From: Alteribacter aurantiacus DSM 18675
GTDB lineage: Bacteria; Bacillota; Bacilli; Bacillales; Salisediminibacteriaceae
Assembly (NCBI RefSeq): GCF_000429705.1
Contig: NZ_KE386941.1
Span: 2,220,781-2,284,780 of the forward strand
Length of the DNA: 64,000 nucleotides
Reading direction: 5' to 3'
The notes under the pieces are model-generated. The model was given only the letters and a program-made list of their open reading frames with translations. It searched no databases and was not told the origin of the DNA. Every line of letters starts with the position of its first letter. The first letter of the stretch is position 1. The translations under genes and the position numbers were made by a program. This document shows, piece after piece, positions 57,669 through 64,000 of this stretch.

Positions 57669-59018
57669 TTATCTTGGTAAAGTAAATTCAAGTACTTCCG
57701 CTTTAAACAATTCCTGTCCATCTTCTCCATAGAATGGGCCGTATTCAAGCTCAAACTCATTATATAATTCGAATTCATCTTTATAAAAGAGAAAGACTTT
57801 CATATCTTCAGTACTCTGGCCTGGCTCAAGTAACGTTTGGATACTCGGTTCCAACATTCCCTCTGACATGTATCTTGCTCGGTTTGTATCAACCGTTAAC
57901 ATGGTACGAGTTGAAAATGTGCTGATTGTTGCGTCAGACTGATTGTCCAATTCAAACAGTACCGTTAATGCCACAAGACCATCACCTGTATCGGTAAAGG
58001 CTTCTTCAAAAGAAGCAGTCGGCTCAAGATCAGTGTATTGAACACCTTTTAAAGTCACTTTCACATCATCAATTTGTTCTTCTTGATCAATCGCGGTATC
58101 TTCAAAAATAATCGTTTGTTCAGCAATATTATCTGTAGCTAACTTACTTTGGTACAAATCAGGGCGAGAAGAAACCTCATCACCTTGTTCACTAGAATAT
58201 ATAAAATCAAAAACCCCTTCTTCACGATAGCTTCCGGAGTATTGGTCGTTGTCGGCTGCTCCGCCTGAGATCACGAATTTGGGATTGGTCGTTGTTAAGC
58301 GGTCAAAATCATCGTTGGAAAAGGCGAAAGAAACAAAACCTGATACGGTTTCACCAGCACCATATTTGGATACTTCGTCTTCCATTTCTGACTGAAGAAT
58401 ATCTTCGTCCTTAATAAACAATCTCGGTTGTGAGACCGAATAATCATATTGATCATTCATTTGAATACGTAATGACATCGGGTAAAACATTGGTTCGTCT
58501 CTTTGGTTTTCAATTTCCACAACGGCTGTAACCAAGTAGCCGTCAATTTCATCGTCAAAAGGAATCGTCATATTCCTGTTCATATCTTCTATTTTAACAA
58601 TTTGATACTCATCAACACGCACAACAAACCCGTCCATATCGTGCTCATAGCCCGCATTCGTATTTGTATAAATAACTTCAATATCCCCCTCAGACAGCTC
58701 AGGAATAGAAGGGTTTAATAGACTGTCTTCCGATCCTTCTGCATTAGAGGTTTCTTCCTCTGGTTCATTTTCTTCAGCTTCCTCTGTTACATCGCTTTCA
58801 TCTTCAGTACTCTCTGAATCAGGCTCGTCACTGATATCCTCGTCCTGCTCTTGTCCTTCATCATGTTGCTCTTCCGTCTCTTCTTCCTCCATCTGTCCAC
58901 TTTCTGTTTCCGTCTCTTCTTGCTCAACTGCACTAGTAGAATCATTACCATCTCCACAAGCACTTAACACCAACGACATGCTTAATACAACGCCTACATA
59001 AACACGTGTCTTTTTCAT
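57669..59018 (-). CDS. DUF5068-like acidic lipoprotein, 449 residues
   Basis: The signal peptide MKKTRVYVGVVLSMSLVLSAC has lipobox LSAC. An extremely acidic linker of about 80 residues follows (for example EEEETEEQHDEGQEQDEDIS). Then come two similar immunoglobulin-like beta domains of the DUF4352/DUF5068 kind (about 110-280 and 285-449): both contain a strand pattern with GYLVTAVVEIENQRDEPMFY or GLVALTVLFELDNQSDATIS. Family proteins are surface lipoproteins of unknown role in Bacillaceae. GGAGGAGA precedes the start. Confidence 0.78.
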   Translation of the reverse strand: MKKTRVYVGVVLSMSLVLSACGDGNDSTSAVEQEETETESGQMEEEETEEQHDEGQEQDEDISDEPDSESTEDESDVTEEAEENEPEEETSNAEGSEDSLLNPSIPELSEGDIEVIYTNTNAGYEHDMDGFVVRVDEYQIVKIEDMNRNMTIPFDDEIDGYLVTAVVEIENQRDEPMFYPMSLRIQMNDQYDYSVSQPRLFIKDEDILQSEMEDEVSKYGAGETVSGFVSFAFSNDDFDRLTTTNPKFVISGGAADNDQYSGSYREEGVFDFIYSSEQGDEVSSRPDLYQSKLATDNIAEQTIIFEDTAIDQEEQIDDVKVTLKGVQYTDLEPTASFEEAFTDTGDGLVALTVLFELDNQSDATISTFSTRTMLTVDTNRARYMSEGMLEPSIQTLLEPGQSTEDMKVFLFYKDEFELYNEFELEYGPFYGEDGQELFKAEVLEFTLPR

Positions 59019-59120
59019 CGATCTTCTCCTCCATTGTACAATATGAAATTTTTAGTATTTATTACCTTTTTCTGTATACCCCTATTTCTATAACATTCAA
59101 ACTTCTTCGAGTGCGGAAAT

Positions 59121-59167
59121 AATAAAAAAGCGAAAAAAGAAGCAAGAGCCCTTTAGACTCCTGCTTC
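59121..59167 (-). terminator. Terminator of the cyd-type ABC operon
   Basis: GAAGCAGGAG pairs with CTCTTGCTTC (one mismatch) and TTTTTTCGCTTTTTT follows on the minus strand; the stem begins at the stop codon. Confidence 0.85.
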
Positions 59168-60878
59168 ACATCAAGATCTCCTGTTCAATTTGCTTCATTT
59201 TGTAAAAATAACCTTGCTTCTCCATCAGTTCATCGAACGTACCGGACTCTTCGATTCGCCCTTCATTCATAACGATAATTTGGTCCATCCGTTCCAGACC
59301 TTTCAAATTATGACTGATTAACACGAGGGTATCCTCTTTGGCTTGGTCGAACACTTCACGTAACACCGTCTGTTCCGTTACGCTATCCACAGAGGAAACC
59401 GGTTCATCTAACAGCCATAAGTGAGAACCTTTCAACATGGCTCTTGCGATAGCCAGACGTTGCTTTTCTCCACCAGACAAGTTTCCACCCTTTTCATAAA
59501 CCCGATCACCTAAGTTAAAGTGGCTTAAATTCACTTTTTCCAAAGCCTCTTCAAGCTCAATTTCTTCCAGGTCGTCTTTTGCAATTCTCAAATTATCTTC
59601 AATCGTTCCATAGAAAAAGTGATTTTCTTGAAGAACGACGTTTGCCGTTCGCCACACCTCTTCTTGAGCAACCTCTTTCGATGATTGACCATCGATTGTC
59701 ATTTCGCCATTTTGGGGTTGGTGAACCTTCAGTAACAGCTGTAAAAGAGTCGATTTACCGGAGCCACTCGGCCCCACAACTGCTGTTTTGGAACCTCGAG
59801 GAATGGTAAAGCTTACACCATCAACTGCTGGCCGTTCCTCCCCCTCGAAGGTAAAGCTCACGTGGTTCCCACTCATAGAAAAAGCTGAGTCTGGAAGCCT
59901 CTGGTTATTCGATTCTTTGTTGACAGGTTGATCACCTGTAACATCATTCAGCCTCTTGGCAGACTGCCGGCTTCCTTCATAATGAGTGTGAAACGAAGCC
60001 ATAGGAGTAGAATTCTCAAACACAGTCAAAGAGGTTAACACGAGTAACGCCAGAAACAGACCGTTTAATTGACCGGTGGTAGCCAAATAGGCGCCAATAC
60101 ATAAAACCACCCATGTGACTGTAAGAGCGACGGCTCCGTTTACCGATTCACTGTAAGCCGTTTGAACGCTCTCTCTTTCTTGCTCGTCCACATACGAATC
60201 CGATGCCTTCAAAAGTTCCTGTTCTTGGCGATCCAACCGCTGGTGTATTTTCAAGTCTCGAAACCCATATAACAATTCCGCTACCTCTGTCGAAAATGCT
60301 CCTCGTTCCTCCCTCACATGCCGATAAACATTCCTTTGCCGATATGCAAACCACGCCGGGATAACAAAACCGGTCAAAATCAGCCCGACTACAATGGCTA
60401 ATGCAATATACACAGAGAAAAACAACGTAAATACGATCGTACTCAAAAAGATCGTAACCATCACCACTGGCGGATAAAAGACCCGGAGAAAGAAGAATTG
60501 AAGGTTCTCTACATCCCCTACAATTCTCGCTAGAAGATCTCCACTTCGAAATTTTTGAAAGATTGCAGGTGCAAGTGGCTCCAGCTTCTTGTAAAAATGA
60601 ACTCTCATATTACTGAGTATTGTAAATGTAGCTTTGTGAGACACATATCTTTCACCATAACGACTTCCGGCTCTTAAGAAACTAATAAATTTCAAAAACG
60701 CGATCGTCATCGTGAGTGTATACAAAGGGGGGACGAGAGCCGCCTTTGACACTAAAAATCCGCTAGAGGCAAAAAGGGCAACTGCAGCCACCCCAGCTAG
60801 AAAGCCGTATAAAATCGAGTATAAAACGTCTTTCTTTTCACGGGAAATCATGGAGAACATCACGCTCAAGTCCCTCAT
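59166..60878 (-). CDS. cydD: Thiol reductant ABC exporter subunit, CydC of E. coli type (CydD in B. subtilis naming)
   Basis: A 570-residue half-transporter with six helices (about 1-310) and an ATPase domain: Walker A VGPSGSGKSTLLQLLL, signature NLSGGEKQRLAIARAML, Walker B LWLLDEPVSSVD. The N-terminal segment ALFASSGFLVSKAAL with the AGSRYGERYVSHKATFTILS stretch is typical of the second subunit. Known: the CydDC heterodimer handles heme and thiol homeostasis and is needed to assemble cytochrome bd oxidase. It overlaps its partner gene by four bases. cydA and cydB are not in the window. Confidence 0.87.
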   Translation of the reverse strand: MRDLSVMFSMISREKKDVLYSILYGFLAGVAAVALFASSGFLVSKAALVPPLYTLTMTIAFLKFISFLRAGSRYGERYVSHKATFTILSNMRVHFYKKLEPLAPAIFQKFRSGDLLARIVGDVENLQFFFLRVFYPPVVMVTIFLSTIVFTLFFSVYIALAIVVGLILTGFVIPAWFAYRQRNVYRHVREERGAFSTEVAELLYGFRDLKIHQRLDRQEQELLKASDSYVDEQERESVQTAYSESVNGAVALTVTWVVLCIGAYLATTGQLNGLFLALLVLTSLTVFENSTPMASFHTHYEGSRQSAKRLNDVTGDQPVNKESNNQRLPDSAFSMSGNHVSFTFEGEERPAVDGVSFTIPRGSKTAVVGPSGSGKSTLLQLLLKVHQPQNGEMTIDGQSSKEVAQEEVWRTANVVLQENHFFYGTIEDNLRIAKDDLEEIELEEALEKVNLSHFNLGDRVYEKGGNLSGGEKQRLAIARAMLKGSHLWLLDEPVSSVDSVTEQTVLREVFDQAKEDTLVLISHNLKGLERMDQIIVMNEGRIEESGTFDELMEKQGYFYKMKQIEQEILM

Positions 60879-62605
60879 TCATCCACACCTCCTTGTTGAA
60901 TCGATACCATCTTCCGGTACTCTTTTGACTCTTGTAAAAGGTCAACGTGCGTTCCTTGTCCTTTAACTCGACCGTTCTCCAATAGAATAATCTGATCAGC
61001 CTGTTGGATCGTATGAAGACGGTGTGCAACCGTAATGACCGTAGCCGTCTTGGATAACTCCGAAATAGCCGATTGCAGAATCCGTTCTGTCTCAAGATCA
61101 AGTCCGACAGTCGGCTCATCAAATAGGATCAAAGTCGGTCGCTTTAAAAACGCTCTTGCAAGAGCCACACGTTGCTTTTCCCCACCACTAAGACCACGAC
61201 CACCCTCTCCAACCGGTGTGTCCAATCCTCGTTCCAGCTTTTCCACAACCGTGTTCAGTCCTGCCTGATCAGCTGCTTCTTTCACTTGTGTTCTTGAAAC
61301 CGTCTCTTCCATACCGAGGGCGATATTATCAGCAATCGATCCAGCAAATAAATAAGGATGCTGAGAAATATAACTCAAGCCACTGAACCAGTCTTCTTCA
61401 TTTAATTCTGATCTCGGTGTTCCATTAACGAAAATTTGACCGTTCGTCACAGGAGCTAGGCCAGACAACAAGTGCAACAAGGTCGTTTTTCCAGATCCGC
61501 TCTGCCCAATAATGGCCACGTTGCTACCAGAAGGAATCGTCGCATCTATCTCATCAAGCGAAAAGCCGTCATCCACGTACTGAAAATGAACTTGATTTAG
61601 CTTAAGTTCTGGTGGCTTTGAGTAATCATAGCTTTGACTCCCCCAGATCACCGGTTGTTCAGGCTCATCGATTTCTTCTTTGATCCGCTTTGTAGCTGCC
61701 ATACTTCCTCGACCTGAATGAAAAGCAGCCCCGAGATTTTTCAATGTGTTAAAGAATTCAGGAGCAATGGTGAGTACAAGAAAAGCTGTGAAAAAAGAGA
61801 TACTTTCATAAATCACGAGACGGAGCCCTACTTCAACAGCAATGAGTGCAATACTTAACATCGCGATAAATTCAAGCATTAATGAAGATAAGAAAGCCAC
61901 CTTCAGCACATTCATCGTCGCTTCCCTAAAACGCAAGCTACTCTCTTTTATCTTCTCTTCTTGCTCTTTTCCCCGCCCGTATAATTTCAACGTCACAAGA
62001 CCTTGAAGAGTATCAAGAAATTGTCCAGAAAAAGCCGTAAGCTCTTCCACTTGCTCATCTTGTTTTTTCTGTGTCACCTTTCCGATCAGAATCATACAAA
62101 ACGGGATGAATGGAGCGGTAATTAAAATAATCAGTCCCGAATAAGGGTTAATGATAAAGATCGTCACCAAAAGCATGAGCGGCACGATGTACGTAAGAAT
62201 CATCTGCGGAATATACTTGCTAAAGAAGCCATCCACTTCATCGACGGCATCGAGCATCACGCTTACTTTTTTCCCGGACTGTCCTTGTAAGGAGGCTTGC
62301 ATGGGGTTAGTCGTAAACTTCTTTAGTAAGGATTCTCTGAAGTCTTGCTTCACCTTGGACGCCATTTGAATTCCCGTGCGATTGATCGTGTAGGTAAGAA
62401 CTGAGCGTAGCACCAAGACCCCAATCAGTACGCCTAAAAATGGGACGGCCCATGAAAAGGATTGTCCTTGTAGAAATACGCCATCTACAACAAGCACGAT
62501 CAAATACGCTTGAGCAATTATGACGGCTCCCATTAGAAAACTCGATATATATAATTGATTTACTTTGCTTCTTTGAGCAAATGCCAGTTTTTTAAGTTCT
62601 TTCAT
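60875..62605 (-). CDS. cydC: Thiol reductant ABC exporter subunit, CydD of E. coli type (CydC in B. subtilis naming)
   Basis: The 576-residue product starts at the second ATG, 62605, after GGGGGAT; the first ATG (62620) lacks a site. It has six helices, with QAYLIVLVVDGVFLQ and SYLVVTIAPEFFNTLK-like segments (FLVLTIAPEFFNTLKNLGAAFH seen), and Walker A IGQSGSGKTTLLHLLS, signature LSGGEKQRVALARAFL, Walker B LILFDEPTVGLD. The PEFFxPLRxLGxxFH-like motif is characteristic of this subunit. Forms the transporter with the next gene. Confidence 0.88.
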   Translation of the reverse strand: MKELKKLAFAQRSKVNQLYISSFLMGAVIIAQAYLIVLVVDGVFLQGQSFSWAVPFLGVLIGVLVLRSVLTYTINRTGIQMASKVKQDFRESLLKKFTTNPMQASLQGQSGKKVSVMLDAVDEVDGFFSKYIPQMILTYIVPLMLLVTIFIINPYSGLIILITAPFIPFCMILIGKVTQKKQDEQVEELTAFSGQFLDTLQGLVTLKLYGRGKEQEEKIKESSLRFREATMNVLKVAFLSSLMLEFIAMLSIALIAVEVGLRLVIYESISFFTAFLVLTIAPEFFNTLKNLGAAFHSGRGSMAATKRIKEEIDEPEQPVIWGSQSYDYSKPPELKLNQVHFQYVDDGFSLDEIDATIPSGSNVAIIGQSGSGKTTLLHLLSGLAPVTNGQIFVNGTPRSELNEEDWFSGLSYISQHPYLFAGSIADNIALGMEETVSRTQVKEAADQAGLNTVVEKLERGLDTPVGEGGRGLSGGEKQRVALARAFLKRPTLILFDEPTVGLDLETERILQSAISELSKTATVITVAHRLHTIQQADQIILLENGRVKGQGTHVDLLQESKEYRKMVSIQQGGVDE

Positions 62606-62844
62606 TAAAACATCCCCCATTAAGGTGGTTGGTTAATCGGTTCATTTCACTTAGCCTTCCTATCGTGACACGTTTCTAGTATTCTTTGTTGATTTCTTGT
62701 TTGTGAACATTTTCACATAATTCCTTTAAAAATAAAGTCCTTCATTTTTAAAGGAATCACCAATCATCTCTATATTATAAACGATTGAGCGTGTTTTTAC
62801 ATACTAGGTGCTCTTAAAAAAGGTGACAGGTTTGTGAATGCTGG

Positions 62845-62970
62845 CTTTAAACAGGTTGGTAGGCGATTTGAACAGGTTAGCACGTCGTTTAAACAGGTTC
62901 ATCCTCCAATCAAACAGGTTAGCGCGGCATTTAAACAGGTTTCCTCAACATTTAAACAGGTTAGCGCGCC
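62845..62970. repeat. Intergenic 21-bp tandem array (family 4)
   Basis: The unit is about TTTAAACAGGTTAGCGCGGCA. AACAGG falls at 62850, 62871, 62892, 62913, 62934 and 62955: five exact 21-bp steps. It sits between the cyd operon start and the acyl-CoA synthetase terminator and gives a spurious LNRLARR-type frame. The rest of the gap (62606-62840) is AT-rich and holds the presumed cyd promoter. Confidence 0.92.
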
Positions 62971-62990
62971 ACCACGCCCTCAACACACCT

Positions 62991-63018
62991 AAAAAGACGA
63001 CCCATCCCATGGGCCGCC
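62991..63018 (-). terminator. Terminator of the acyl-CoA synthetase gene
   Basis: On the minus strand GGCGGCCCAT pairs with ATGGGTCGTC (two G-T pairs) around GGG, followed by TTTTT. Confidence 0.8.
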
Positions 63019-63038
63019 TCCTAAACCATACTCCACCG

Positions 63039-64000
63039 TTATTTCACCGCTAAATGATCCTTCAATTGATCTCTAAGAGATCTCTTCAAAAATTTCCCCA
63101 CAGACGTTTTCGGAATTTCTTCCAAGAAGACAATGTCATCCGGAAGCCACCACTTCGCAAATTGCGGCTTCAAATACGCCATCAGGTCCTCTTTACTTAC
63201 ACGGTCTCTCTCCTCTTCCTTAAGGACCACGCATGCTACAGGGCGTTCTTGCCACTCAGGGTGTGCCACCGCTATCACACTCGCTTCGAACACAGCTTCA
63301 TGTGCCATCAAAGTATTTTCAATATCAACTGAAGAGATCCATTCACCGCCACTTTTAATCAAATCTTTCGTGCGGTCAACAATCTTTATTACCCCTTCTT
63401 TGTCGACCGTTACAACGTCACCTGTATGAAGCCAGCCGTCTCTAAACGCTTCCTCCGATCGCTCGTCACGGAAATATTCATTGGCAATCCAAGGACCTCT
63501 AAGCATAAGCTCGCCCATATCTTCCCCATTCCATTCCACTTCCCCGTGCTCACCAACGACCTTCATTTCAAGGCCGGGTACGAGAAGACCTTGCTTCGCT
63601 CGTACATCGAGCTTTTCTTCTTCATTCAAATCAGCTTGATAGCTTTTCAATTTCGATACCGTCACAAGTGGACTCGTTTCAGTCATCCCGTACGCGTGTA
63701 AAAACGGAATCTTGTATTTTGTTTCATAGGCACGAATCATACCGAGAGGCGCTGCTGATCCGCCACACAATACCGCTCTCAAACTGGACGTATCATAACT
63801 CCCGCTCTCTAGCTCATTTAATAGCCCCAACCAAATGGTCGGAACTCCTGCTGTAATTGTTACTTTTTCCGACTCGATAAAGTCCGCCAAGAGCTTAGGA
63901 GTAAACTGCGGACCAGGCAAAATTTGCGTAGTCCCAAGCATTGTTGCTGCAAAAGGCAATCCCCAAGCATTCACATGGAACATAGGAACGACCGGCATAC
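63039..64000 (-). CDS. Long/medium-chain acyl-CoA synthetase, C-terminal part (runs off the window)
   Basis: The 3' part of an AMP-forming acyl-CoA ligase; 319 codons are visible and the N terminus lies beyond base 64000. Adenylate-forming motifs: AYGMTETSPLVTVS (A5), GELMLRGPWIANEYF, GWLHTGDVVTVDKEG (A7), IVDRTKDLIKSGGEWIS (A8) and PKTSVGKFLKRSLRDQL with the catalytic Lys of A10. This group activates fatty acids as acyl-AMP and then acyl-CoA for beta-oxidation; the products would need the glyoxylate shunt encoded at 46-49 kb. Family length would be about 540 residues. Confidence 0.9.
   Translation of the reverse strand, partial: MPVVPMFHVNAWGLPFAATMLGTTQILPGPQFTPKLLADFIESEKVTITAGVPTIWLGLLNELESGSYDTSSLRAVLCGGSAAPLGMIRAYETKYKIPFLHAYGMTETSPLVTVSKLKSYQADLNEEEKLDVRAKQGLLVPGLEMKVVGEHGEVEWNGEDMGELMLRGPWIANEYFRDERSEEAFRDGWLHTGDVVTVDKEGVIKIVDRTKDLIKSGGEWISSVDIENTLMAHEAVFEASVIAVAHPEWQERPVACVVLKEEERDRVSKEDLMAYLKPQFAKWWLPDDIVFLEEIPKTSVGKFLKRSLRDQLKDHLAVK

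Noticed and set aside
1549..62970. CRISPR arrays
   Set aside because: The arrays have 20-21 bp periods with no separate repeat and unique spacer, no leader, and no cas genes nearby.
62838..63053. 71-codon LNRLARR frame
   Set aside because: Repeat-derived, and it runs through the terminator of the acyl-CoA synthetase gene.

Overview
The window is a chromosomal segment of a spore-forming member of the Bacillaceae, probably a halotolerant or moderately halophilic genus close to Halobacillus or Pontibacillus. The genus is inferred; the family is well supported. Support comes from the ytpA-ytoA ... metK-pckA ... ytlA-ytlC-ytlD-ytkD gene order, which follows Bacillus subtilis, AGGAGG-type ribosome binding sites, frequent GTG/TTG starts, SAM-I riboswitches on methionine genes, a YheC/YheD-type spore-coat ATP-grasp gene and very acidic surface lipoproteins. 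No rRNA, tRNA, CRISPR array, prophage or intact insertion sequence was seen.

Layout. 0-11 kb: conserved yt block (ytpA, ytoA, metK with SAM riboswitch, divergent pckA with a CcpN-like site, the ytlACD ABC importer, ytkD Nudix), with a PAP2 phosphatase/glycosyltransferase pair inserted where B. subtilis has ytnA-asnB. 11-21 kb: MFS exporter, mobA, fdhE, a polysaccharide deacetylase, ArsB arsenite pump, a chemotaxis receptor and hypotheticals. 21-25 kb: metX-metY behind two SAM riboswitches in tandem. 25-29 kb: fruR-fruK-fruA, bracketed by related inverted-repeat elements. 28.7-32 kb: repeat-rich, with an IS4/IS231-like transposase remnant, YitT protein, a CstR-type regulator and a tiny acidic lipoprotein. 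32-42 kb: DedA protein, YheC/D, GH65 phosphorylase, PQQ-type sugar dehydrogenase, a YfmJ-like reductase and a lipid kinase. 43-46 kb: MoxR ATPase-DUF58-membrane protein operon (yeaC-yeaD-yebA type). 46-50 kb: glyoxylate shunt aceB-aceA, preceded by an overlooked 53-residue cysteine-rich protein. 50-56 kb: HisK-type phosphatase, phnDCEE phosphonate importer, divergent GntR regulator and a second PhnD. 56-64 kb: D-amino acid transaminase, a DUF5068-like lipoprotein, the cydDC-type exporter and a partial acyl-CoA synthetase.

How the genes work together. Methionine and SAM metabolism is under SAM riboswitch control at two places. pckA, aceBA and an acyl-CoA ligase point to gluconeogenic growth on acetate or fatty acids. 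fruRKA serves fructose uptake. PhnDCEE serves phosphonate or phosphite uptake, without degradation genes nearby.

The most unusual signal is a set of six intergenic tandem arrays with a strict 20-21 bp period (about 1.55-1.65, 3.61-3.78, 20.46-20.60, 49.75-49.87, 57.36-57.61 and 62.85-62.97 kb). They belong to four unrelated sequence families but share the same spacing, two turns of B-DNA. A second layer is a family of inverted-repeat elements with exchangeable cores and GGGGTC/GACCCC hairpins, clustered at 24.6-31.9 kb.
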